A program made the translations under genes and the position numbers. From the NCBI RefSeq assembly GCF_030867385.1, contig NZ_JAPFBJ010000001.1, positions 496,001-560,000 on the forward strand: DNA of 64,000 nt, given 5' to 3'. This document shows positions 43,800-50,662 of this stretch, piece by piece (within the stretch, counting starts at the first letter, position 1; every line of letters starts with the position of its first letter). Source of the stretch: Sphingobium sp. DEHP117 (GTDB lineage: Bacteria; Pseudomonadota; Alphaproteobacteria; Sphingomonadales; Sphingomonadaceae). Below the pieces are notes generated by a model. The model did no database searches and was not told where the DNA came from. It worked only from the letters and a program-made list of their open reading frames with translations.

Positions 43800-44468
43800 T
43801 TACACGCCCTGCAGGGTCTTTCGGAACAGCCTGCGTACCAGTCTTGCTTCCAGAATCCGGCCTATGATGTAGAGGATGGCGAACAAGCCAGCGAAGACAT
43901 AGCTGGCGGTGGGCTTCAGCTTTTTATCCTCTTCCTTGGACTTGTCGTCCTTCTTCGGCTTCTCAGGGGCAGGTGCGCCGAGGAATTTGTCGATCGGGTG
44001 CTGGGGGAGGGCAGCCGGTTCCTTCTTTTCCTCTTTCGCAGCCGCGCCATTCTTCGGCTCTTCCCATTTGCTGATGAGGATCGTCACCTGCGCGAATGCC
44101 AGAAACATCAGCGGCGCAAGAAAACAGAACAGCAGCATCCGGCTCGCAAGCCGATAGTGGAGCATCATTCCGCTCTCGTCGCGCTCGATGCGCAATACGC
44201 CGTTTTCAAAGGTCGCCAGCCTGTCCTGCGCTACCGGGTCCTTTTTGTGGAAAGTCAATGCGCGGCCGTTGCGGTCGTGGCTCGTGCCCACCTGATGGAA
44301 CAGCGGCTCGAGCCGGTCCAGCGCCTCATCGCCGGATTGCGCCGGGTCGATCGGCAGGCTCCCTTCAACGTGCCAGATCCGCTCGATCCACTGCCGGATT
44401 GTCACGCTTTTCTTCTCTGGTTGCGGAGGAAGGGTCGCGAGGCGATTCGGATGCGCCAGCTCGGTCAT
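43800..44468 (-). CDS. Membrane protein of unknown function, partner of desaturase copy 2
   Basis: This 222-residue protein has a soluble N-terminal part (about 1-105), a hydrophobic helix (L-L-F-C-F-L-A-P-L-M-F-L-A), a Lys/Glu-rich hydrophilic loop (about 135-185) and a second helix (A-G-L-F-A-I-L-Y-I-I-G-R-I-L). No catalytic motif is recognised. The ATG overlaps the stop of the sterol-desaturase-type gene (ATGA), so the two are translationally coupled. It may assist or anchor that enzyme (inference). Confidence 0.65.
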   Translation of the reverse strand: MTELAHPNRLATLPPQPEKKSVTIRQWIERIWHVEGSLPIDPAQSGDEALDRLEPLFHQVGTSHDRNGRALTFHKKDPVAQDRLATFENGVLRIERDESGMMLHYRLASRMLLFCFLAPLMFLAFAQVTILISKWEEPKNGAAAKEEKKEPAALPQHPIDKFLGAPAPEKPKKDDKSKEEDKKLKPTASYVFAGLFAILYIIGRILEARLVRRLFRKTLQGV

Positions 44469-45460
44469 TCTGCGGGCACCAGTTCAGGCTGATCCGGTTG
44501 GCCTTTGCCGAACCGCGCTTTCATTGTCTTCCAGGCTTCGGTGAAGGGGTAGGTCATTTGCTCGCGGATCGACATGCGCCGCCCGCCCTCCATGCCCAGC
44601 AGCTCCGCCTCGCCGTCCACACAGGTGCCGAACATCCTGTCAATGAAGATGTAGGTGCCCGCATAATTGCTGCGTGTGGCCTCATAGTCCTGTGAGTGAT
44701 GCAGGCTGTGGTGCTCGGTGGTGTTGAAGAGGTAGCGCCACCAGCGCGGTGTATCGAACCGGACATTGATATGCTGGTAGGTGGCGACAGCAAGGCCGAT
44801 CGACCCGGCGAGCAAGGCCGCGCGGGGCAGAAAGTCGAAGAAGCCACCGATGCCGAGGCCTATCAGGAAGAGTTCCACCGGGTTGCCGACCGCGCCCTTG
44901 TTGATGTTGAGCTGGGTGATGTAATGGTGCACCGAATGGGTCAGCCACAGCGGATACCAGTTGTGCATGCCGCGATGCATCCAGTACTGCCCGAAATCGA
45001 AGATGAACGAGATCAGGAACGCCTGTACCAGCAGCGGCAGGCCGAGGAACCAGACGAGCTTGTCCCAATCGAACTGGTGCTGGATTGCATCGATCACCGC
45101 GTCACTGCCGATATATCGCTCGATGACCGCCAGAAACGTATAGCCGAGCGAGACATAGAACAGATCGACGACCAGCTCCTTCCACGTCAGCCGCCAGCTG
45201 TCATAGCGGGGGTTTACCCACTCCAAAGCCAGCAACAAAGCCTTGAAGCCGATGCCAATGCCGATTGCGGTCGATGCCGTGGCGATCGAATTGGGCGCGT
45301 AATACCAGAACGCGACCAGGGCGAACAGCATGGCGGGCTGAAACCATGTGAAGATGAACCGCTTGACGCGGCCACCCTGGACCCGCCCCACATTCTCCCA
45401 CCCGATCGTTACCGGAGCGTCAGCGCCAATATTGCGCTTCCCTACACGGACTCCATCCAT
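44465..45460 (-). CDS. Sterol desaturase / fatty acid hydroxylase family protein (copy 2)
   Basis: This is a 331-residue membrane enzyme with the same histidine design as the 21.3-kb copy: H-R-G-M-H, H-S-V-H-H-Y and E-H-H-S-L-H-H. The ATG at 45460 follows GAGGGCG; a longer start at 45487 is possible but has no site. The two copies share long stretches such as G-N-P-V/I-E-L-F-L-I, so they arose by duplication, yet their neighbours differ (sulfotransferase there, membrane protein here). They probably act on related lipid or terpenoid substrates. Confidence 0.83.
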   Translation of the reverse strand: MDGVRVGKRNIGADAPVTIGWENVGRVQGGRVKRFIFTWFQPAMLFALVAFWYYAPNSIATASTAIGIGIGFKALLLALEWVNPRYDSWRLTWKELVVDLFYVSLGYTFLAVIERYIGSDAVIDAIQHQFDWDKLVWFLGLPLLVQAFLISFIFDFGQYWMHRGMHNWYPLWLTHSVHHYITQLNINKGAVGNPVELFLIGLGIGGFFDFLPRAALLAGSIGLAVATYQHINVRFDTPRWWRYLFNTTEHHSLHHSQDYEATRSNYAGTYIFIDRMFGTCVDGEAELLGMEGGRRMSIREQMTYPFTEAWKTMKARFGKGQPDQPELVPAE

Positions 45461-45779
45461 ATCGCCCTCACGTCGTTGGCAACCCAAAAGCTGTCAGGGG
45501 CCGAAGGACGAGTCAGGTGTCGGGCGTCGGCCGCCTGGCGCATTGGCAACATTGTCAAAATGCCCCGCCATCGCCAGACGGCAATCTGCTATCTCGCTCA
45601 TAGATGCTGTCTATGTGAAGCGCGTCGAGAGGGTGGAACCAAGCCGCCCAGTTGCATGTTCACCGCCCGCTCAACCCAGATCGTCATGGTCGTCGATGGC
45701 GGCCAGACGTAAAGAACGAACATCGGAAAGCGCGACCTGAACCCCGCAATATTTCAACGGAGCACGCCGCGCTTCAGCG
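45461..45779. other. Gene-free stretch between hslU and desaturase copy 2
   Basis: No coding frame here has a ribosome-binding site or domain. It must hold the promoter of the leftward desaturase operon and any terminator of hslVU, but I see no clear hairpin with a T-run and no strong -35/-10 pair. Confidence 0.4.
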
Positions 45780-47081
45780 TCAGAGGATATATTTGCTCAA
45801 ATCCGTGTTGCGCGAGATGCTCGATAGCTGCGCATCCACATAGGCGCCGTCAATCGTCAGCGTCTCGCCCTTGCGGTCCTCGGCGTCGAAGCTCACATCC
45901 TCCAGCAGCTTCTCCATCACGGTCTGCAGCCTGCGCGCGCCGATATTCTCGACCTGGCTGTTCACCTCGGCGGCGATGCGCGCCACCGCGCGGATACCGC
46001 TTGTCGTCAGGTCGATCGTCACGCCCTCGGTGGCGAGCAGCGCCTTGTATTGCTCGGCAAGGCTCGCCTTGGTGTCCGAAAGGATCGCCACGAAATCTTC
46101 CTCGCTCAGTCCCTTGAGCTCAACCCGGATCGGCAGGCGTCCCTGCAACTCGGGCAGCAGGTCGCTCGGCTTTGCAACATGGAACGCGCCGGACGCGATG
46201 AACAGGATATGGTCGGTTTTCAGCGGGCCATATTTGGTCGATACGGTCGTGCCCTCGATCAGCGGCAGCAGATCACGCTGCACACCCTCGCGGCTGACCG
46301 AGCCACCGCGCACATCCGATACGGCGATCTTGTCGACCTCATCCAGGAACACAATGCCGTTCTGCTCCGCCTGAGCCAGGGCGACGCGGTTCAAATCGTC
46401 GGTGTCCAGGCGCTTGTCCTGTTCTTCCTCTACCAGCTTGTCCCATGCATCGGCCACGCGCAGCTTGCGCCGCTTCTTCGCCTGCTGGCCGAACGCCTTG
46501 CCCATCATGTCGGATAGGTTGATCATGCCGATCTGCCCGCCCATGCCGGGGATCTCCAGCGGCATGGAGGGCGCATCCGCCACCTCTATCTCGACCTCAG
46601 CGTCGTTCATCTGGCCGGATTCGACGCGGTCGCGATAGGCGAGGCGGGTGGCCTGGCTCGCTTCCTTGCCGGTGAGGGCATCCAGGAGCCGCTCCATCGC
46701 CGCCTCGGATGCCGCATGGCGCACGGATTCACGCCGCCGGTCCCGCTCCAGCCGCACCGCTTCCTCGACGAGATCGCGCACGATCTGCTCCACATCGCGG
46801 CCGACATAGCCGACCTCGGTGAACTTGGTCGCCTCTACCTTGACGAACGGCGCGTCCGCCAGCTTGGCGAGGCGGCGCGAAATCTCGGTCTTGCCGCAGC
46901 CGGTGGGGCCGATCATCAGGATGTTCTTGGGCGTCACCTCGTCGCGCAGCTCGGGGCTGAGCTGCTGCCGGCGCCAGCGGTTGCGCAGCGCGACGGCGAC
47001 TGCGCGCTTGGCGTCTTTCTGGCCGATGATGTGCTCGTCGAGCGCGGCGACAATCGCCTTGGGGGTGAGGGCAGGGTTCAT
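45780..47081 (-). CDS. hslU: ATP-dependent protease ATPase subunit HslU (ClpY)
   Basis: This is a 433-residue AAA+ unfoldase with Walker A G-P-T-G-C-G-K-T, the pore loop G-Y-V-G-R-D, Walker B (I-V-F-L-D-E-V-D-K) and the HslV-docking C-terminus ending near Y-I-L. It unfolds substrates and feeds them to HslV. It follows hslV on the minus strand with a 31-base gap, one heat-shock operon. The insertion domain (about 110-230) has normal length. Confidence 0.97.
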   Translation of the reverse strand: MNPALTPKAIVAALDEHIIGQKDAKRAVAVALRNRWRRQQLSPELRDEVTPKNILMIGPTGCGKTEISRRLAKLADAPFVKVEATKFTEVGYVGRDVEQIVRDLVEEAVRLERDRRRESVRHAASEAAMERLLDALTGKEASQATRLAYRDRVESGQMNDAEVEIEVADAPSMPLEIPGMGGQIGMINLSDMMGKAFGQQAKKRRKLRVADAWDKLVEEEQDKRLDTDDLNRVALAQAEQNGIVFLDEVDKIAVSDVRGGSVSREGVQRDLLPLIEGTTVSTKYGPLKTDHILFIASGAFHVAKPSDLLPELQGRLPIRVELKGLSEEDFVAILSDTKASLAEQYKALLATEGVTIDLTTSGIRAVARIAAEVNSQVENIGARRLQTVMEKLLEDVSFDAEDRKGETLTIDGAYVDAQLSSISRNTDLSKYIL

Positions 47082-47112
47082 TGGGTATATCTCTTCGAAT
47101 AAATAGATAGTG

Positions 47113-47682
47113 TCAGGCGGCGCTATCCAGCGCCTCCAGGGTCACGCTGTCATTGGTATAGACGCACAGCTCGGCAGCGATCTTCATCGCCTTGCGCGCC
47201 AGCGTTTCGGCGTCTTCCTCATAGTCCATCAGCGCCCGCGCGGCGGAGAGCGCGAAATTGCCGCCCGAGCCGATCGCGGCGATGCCGTCCACGGGTTCGA
47301 GCACGTCGCCATTGCCGGTCAGGATCAGCGTGACGTCCTTGTCCGCCACCGCCATCATCGCCTCAAGATTGCGAAGATATTTGTCCGTGCGCCAGTCCTT
47401 CGCCAGCTCCACCGCCGCGCGCATTAGCTGGCCGTTGTGGCGCTCAAGCTTCGACTCCAGCCGCTCGAACAGTGTGAAGGCGTCTGCCGTCGCGCCCGCG
47501 AACCCGCCGATGACGGAGCCGTCGTGCAGGCGGCGCACCTTGCGGGCGTTGGGCTTCATGATCGTCGGCCCCATGCTGACCTGGCCGTCTCCGGCGACGA
47601 CGACCCGGCCATTTTTGCGTACGGAGAGGATGGTGGTGCCGTGCCATTGCGGCATCCCGGCGGAGGAGGAAGATGCGTTCAT
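47113..47682 (-). CDS. hslV: ATP-dependent protease peptidase subunit HslV (ClpQ)
   Basis: This 189-residue protein is a threonine peptidase of the proteasome-beta type. W-H-G-T-T-I-L-S-V places the catalytic Thr just behind a short leader to be removed; [10 protein letters not shown] marks the core. The annotated ATG (47682) gives a 15-residue leader. A heat-shock-type -10 element ends only 8 bases upstream of it, so the true start may be the internal ATG at 47655 (180 residues). Either choice leaves the mature protein unchanged. Confidence 0.95.
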   Translation of the reverse strand: MNASSSSAGMPQWHGTTILSVRKNGRVVVAGDGQVSMGPTIMKPNARKVRRLHDGSVIGGFAGATADAFTLFERLESKLERHNGQLMRAAVELAKDWRTDKYLRNLEAMMAVADKDVTLILTGNGDVLEPVDGIAAIGSGGNFALSAARALMDYEEDAETLARKAMKIAAELCVYTNDSVTLEALDSAA

Positions 47683-47690
47683 GCTCCGCC

Positions 47691-47719
47691 ATATGGGCGG
47701 GCGCGGGCGCGTGTTCAAG
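47691..47719 (-). promoter_or_regulatory. RpoH (sigma32)-type promoter of hslVU
   Basis: On the minus strand CTTGAAC (47713-47719), a 14-base spacer and GCCCATAT (47691-47698) match the heat-shock consensus well. Position directly ahead of hslV fits the known RpoH control of this operon. Confidence 0.6.
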
Positions 47720-47791
47720 ATTGCGTCAACACGGACTGCGCGTGGCTTGACAGCCGCCCCGGCCAATGCCAATGCGCTGCTTCCCTTTCCG

Positions 47792-47866
47792 GGGCGCGTA
47801 GCTCAGTGGTAGAGCACACCCTTCACACGGGTGGGGTCGTAGGTTCAATCCCTACCGCGCCCACCA
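47792..47866 (+). tRNA. tRNA-Val (anticodon CAC)
   Basis: The 75-base cloverleaf is complete: acceptor arms GGGCGCG / CGCGCCC, D-arm GCTC-AGTGGTA-GAGC, anticodon arm CACCC-TTCACAC-GGGTG with anticodon CAC, T-arm GTAGG-TTCAATC-CCTAC, and an encoded CCA. It reads GUG codons. Its last 17 bases recur at 49945-49961, marking it as an integration target. Confidence 0.96.
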
Positions 47867-47901
47867 GTCTTTTCAATATGTTATAGGCTATTGAAAGACT
47901 G
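47865..47901 (+). terminator. Hairpin directly after tRNA-Val
   Basis: CAGTCTTTTCAATA and TATTGAAAGACTG pair with one bulged base around a 10-base loop, starting in the CCA end of the tRNA gene. No T-run follows. It may help 3' processing, or be the arm of an integration site. Confidence 0.45.
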
Positions 47902-48093
47902 CTCCGGAATCCACCCCACCATATCCCCACTGAGCGGGATGATAAATCCCCACATTCTGCCGTCGATGAAGCGGCGAAGGGCGGCTCACTTTGCGGGTGG
48001 ATTGCCGGACTGAGCGGTAGGAATTTCGGAATTTACCAGGGGTTGCCGGGGGAGGGGGCAAAATCGCCTATTCCGTTTCCGTTTTTGAAAAAT

Positions 48094-48750
48094 TTATGGC
48101 GCAAGGCTTCTCTGCCTCCGGCCATCAAAGCGGCTGGTATCCATCGCCGGTACTGCCTGCGCCGGGGTGCAGTTATAATCTTTTGCGGATAGCTGGCCGC
48201 TGCCAATGCGCTGCACGATATATTCAACCACGACTTTAATGCTATCCGGAGTTGCGTTTCCGGCTTTGCGCAAGCCAAGTTTATCTCCGGGGACGATTGC
48301 ACATTGCCGCTCTGTGGCCGCGCCATTTTGCATGGTGATGACCGAGAAGCGAAAGCGTTTATCCAGATAATTTGCCGAGGAAGCGTATTCCATCCCGGCA
48401 TCAAACAGGAACAGCTCCAGATTTCTGTCGAGCCTCATCGACCATGTGGCCGAGCCACGAATGAAACGATACCGCTTGCCCCGAAACACGATTTTGTAAT
48501 CGCATTCCTCCTCGGCTTCATCAGCGGTCAGGCTCATTTTGATGGGAAGTCCAGCCCTGCTCAGAGGCGCGTTATAAGTCTGGGTCGTGCTGCCGCTGTC
48601 GATGTCCACCGAAACCGCAATGCCCTCTCGATTATTATCTTCGGCATAGTCATTCTGAGGATGATAATAGTGAGGGGCAGCATGTCCGGTGCTAGGCACT
48701 GTCAGCACGGCGAGGCATGCAACAATCAACTCTGGGGCTGAAATCTTCAC
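48094..48750 (-). CDS. Secreted protein of unknown function on the tRNA-bounded insert
   Basis: The 218-residue protein has a signal peptide (I-V-A-C-L-A-V-L-T-V-P-S-T-G-H-A-A) and a mature part with C-D-Y-K-I-V-F-R-G-K-R-Y and two other cysteines, predicted mostly beta. No family is recognised. GTG at 48750 is preferred, because an ATG at 48798 would start inside the end of the peptidase gene, add an unlikely N-terminus and lose the GGGG site. It lies just downstream of a secreted-type peptidase in the same direction, so it could be an inhibitor, immunity protein or co-factor (inference). Confidence 0.55.
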   Translation of the reverse strand: MKISAPELIVACLAVLTVPSTGHAAPHYYHPQNDYAEDNNREGIAVSVDIDSGSTTQTYNAPLSRAGLPIKMSLTADEAEEECDYKIVFRGKRYRFIRGSATWSMRLDRNLELFLFDAGMEYASSANYLDKRFRFSVITMQNGAATERQCAIVPGDKLGLRKAGNATPDSIKVVVEYIVQRIGSGQLSAKDYNCTPAQAVPAMDTSRFDGRRQRSLAP

Positions 48751-48766
48751 CTTAATGCCCCAATAC

Positions 48767-49762
48767 CTACTGCGTCGGATCAATCGGCTTTGCGCCATTG
48801 GAAACCTTGCCCAAAGTATCGTTGCCGATATATTTTCGCACTTCGAAATGGAGATGCGTTCCGTGATTTACTGCATTTCCGCTGTTGCCGACAACGCCTA
48901 CGGCATCACCTTTTGTAACAGGCCAGCCGACCTTGACATCCCCATAATTATCCAGATGTGCATACATGGACACGTTCCCATCTGGATGAAGTATGGCTAC
49001 TGTCTTCCCATAGCCGGGAATTACTCCGACATAATACACCTTTCCGCTGCCTGCGGCTTGGACGGTATCGCCGGATGTAGCAGGCAAATCTATACCATAA
49101 TGGGGTCGCCCATTGCGGTGTGTCCCGGATGGATCGTAGCGTCCGTCTGAATAAGGCTTCTTATTTGGACCAATGGCCCCGTGTTTGGCAGGTTTGCCAT
49201 TTCCGGCTACCGGCCACACATGAGGGGTCGGACTTTTTGACGCCCGATTTTCGGCGGGCCGTTTACCGACAACCAGAATGTCATTGTTGCCTGCATCGCT
49301 TTGCGCCTTCGGAGGCCCTGGAGAATGATGAGCGGGGTGCGGCGGCTCGTGTGGCGGCTCATGCTGCGGAATGTGCAGTGTTTGCCCTGCCTGAATATGA
49401 TCCGGGTGCTTGATGCCGTTCGCCCCTGCCAGTGCGTCGGTCCTTATGCCGTGCCGCCGCGCAATATGGGAGAGCGTGTCGCCTTTGCGGATGGTGTAGG
49501 TTCTTGGCTTTGCTGGTGCATGAGGACGGCCATGTCCCGGTGTGTGTCCTGAGCCTGTCCGGGCTCCACCCGGCGCGAAGGTAAACTGGCCATTACGCGG
49601 ATCATGATAGGGATTGAACTTCAATTCAACGCCCTGCTCCTCGATAAACATTTCTTCGGGAAGGCGTCGGCCGGTCCTCAGATAGTGAGAGAATGCCCTC
49701 TGGCTGAGCGATTTAAAAGATGCATGGCTCGTGATCATCACCTCATAGTTGCGGTGAGGCAT
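48767..49762 (-). CDS. LysM-M23 peptidase with phage/toxin-like N-terminus
   Basis: The 331-residue protein has three parts: an N-terminal segment with F-N-P-Y-H-D-P-R-N-G-Q-F-T (about 49-61) and a Gly-rich stretch, a LysM domain (about 86-132; Y-T-I-R-K-G-D-T-L-S-H-I-A) and a C-terminal M23 endopeptidase (about 195-315) with H-Y-G-I-D-L and H-L-H-F-E-V zinc motifs. There is no classical signal peptide. The linker contains D-I-L-V-V-G-K-R-P. N-P-x-H-D-x-x-N-G-x-F motifs occur at the start of phage-type and polymorphic toxin proteins (recalled), so this could be a cell-wall-cutting effector or phage lysin-like factor. Confidence 0.78.
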   Translation of the reverse strand: MPHRNYEVMITSHASFKSLSQRAFSHYLRTGRRLPEEMFIEEQGVELKFNPYHDPRNGQFTFAPGGARTGSGHTPGHGRPHAPAKPRTYTIRKGDTLSHIARRHGIRTDALAGANGIKHPDHIQAGQTLHIPQHEPPHEPPHPAHHSPGPPKAQSDAGNNDILVVGKRPAENRASKSPTPHVWPVAGNGKPAKHGAIGPNKKPYSDGRYDPSGTHRNGRPHYGIDLPATSGDTVQAAGSGKVYYVGVIPGYGKTVAILHPDGNVSMYAHLDNYGDVKVGWPVTKGDAVGVVGNSGNAVNHGTHLHFEVRKYIGNDTLGKVSNGAKPIDPTQ

Positions 49763-49898
49763 ATGAAAAAAAGCAGGATGTAGGACAGCAGAAAATCGCC
49801 ATCATCAAGCTGGATCGTTAATCCTCAACGGCTGACCCGGCGTTCACATTGCCGAGAAGCCGATCGGTGACGAAATCTGCCAGCCATGCGTATTTGCA

Positions 49899-50645
49899 AT
49901 GTTCAATGGAAGGCAAGGAAAGGCGAAGGATGTAGAGATTGATCCCCTACCGCGCCCACCATTGCCCCGCGCTCGGCCGCCGGGCGTTCTTCTGACACGC
50001 TATGGATTTCTCGCGCGCCCTGCGGTAGCGTTGCTTGCCCGACTGGAGCCAACCGCGCCTGTGCCGAATATTCCCGAATCCCTGATTCTCAACAGCTCCG
50101 TCGCGGCGGTGGTGAGCAACCCGCGCCTGCCTGATAACCCGTTGATCGCGTGCAATGAAGCTTTTCTGCGGCTGAGCGGCTATGCGCGAGAGGAGGTGAT
50201 CGGCCGCAACTGTCGCTTCATGCGCGGGCCGGGGACCGAGTGGGAGCAAACCGCCCTGTTGAGCGCCGCGATCGCGGAGGCGCGCCCGACTCTGGTGGAG
50301 CTGACGAACTATCGCAAGGACGGCGCGCCGTTTCGCAACGCCGTGATGATCGCGCCGCTGTTTGATGATCGGGGCGATCTCGAATATTTCCTGGGTTCCC
50401 AGATGGTGGTCGACGCGGGGAATGAGAGCCGCCAGGCGCAGGCGCTCGCGCTGATCAAACAGCTGAGCCGCAGGCAGCGCCAGATCCTGGAAGGCCTCAC
50501 CCGCGGGCACCTCAACAAGCAGATCGCCTATGAGCTGTCGGTCACCGAACGCACGGTGAAGATGCACCGAGCGGCGATGTTGCGCGCGCTCAACGTGCGT
50601 ACCGTGGCGGAGGCGATCCGCACCGCCATCGAGGCGGGCTTTTAA
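49899..50645 (+). CDS. LOV-HTH blue-light transcription factor, EL222-like
   Basis: A LOV domain (about residues 62-170) is followed by a LuxR-type HTH (about 190-248; L-T-R-G-H-L-N-K-Q-I-A-Y-E-L-S-V-T-E-R-T-V-K). The photoactive Cys is in G-R-N-C-R-F-M-R; the flavin-contacting Gln is in F-L-G-S-Q. This is the layout of EL222 of Erythrobacter litoralis, in which light releases the HTH to dimerise on DNA. The residue after F-M is Arg where most LOV domains have Gln. The first 30 codons run through the tRNA-derived repeat, so a TTG at 50031 is a likelier start. It converges on the IspH-prenyltransferase fusion gene. Confidence 0.85.
   Translation: MFNGRQGKAKDVEIDPLPRPPLPRARPPGVLLTRYGFLARPAVALLARLEPTAPVPNIPESLILNSSVAAVVSNPRLPDNPLIACNEAFLRLSGYAREEVIGRNCRFMRGPGTEWEQTALLSAAIAEARPTLVELTNYRKDGAPFRNAVMIAPLFDDRGDLEYFLGSQMVVDAGNESRQAQALALIKQLSRRQRQILEGLTRGHLNKQIAYELSVTERTVKMHRAAMLRALNVRTVAEAIRTAIEAGF
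49928..49961 (+). repeat. Diverged partial copy of the tRNA-Val 3' end
   Basis: Seventeen bases at 49945-49961 equal the tRNA 3' end (47850-47866), and the preceding bases still show the T-arm half GTAG. It is the far edge of a 2.1-kb insert whose other edge is the intact tRNA, the usual outcome of site-specific integration at a tRNA. Confidence 0.75.
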
Positions 50646-50662
50646 CCGCGAGTCTGCCCCCG

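Noticed and set aside
49899-50030. First 44 codons of the LOV-HTH frame as true protein
   Set aside because: They run through the tRNA-derived repeat and are Pro/Arg-rich; a TTG at 50031 is more plausible, though I kept the longer limits in the feature.
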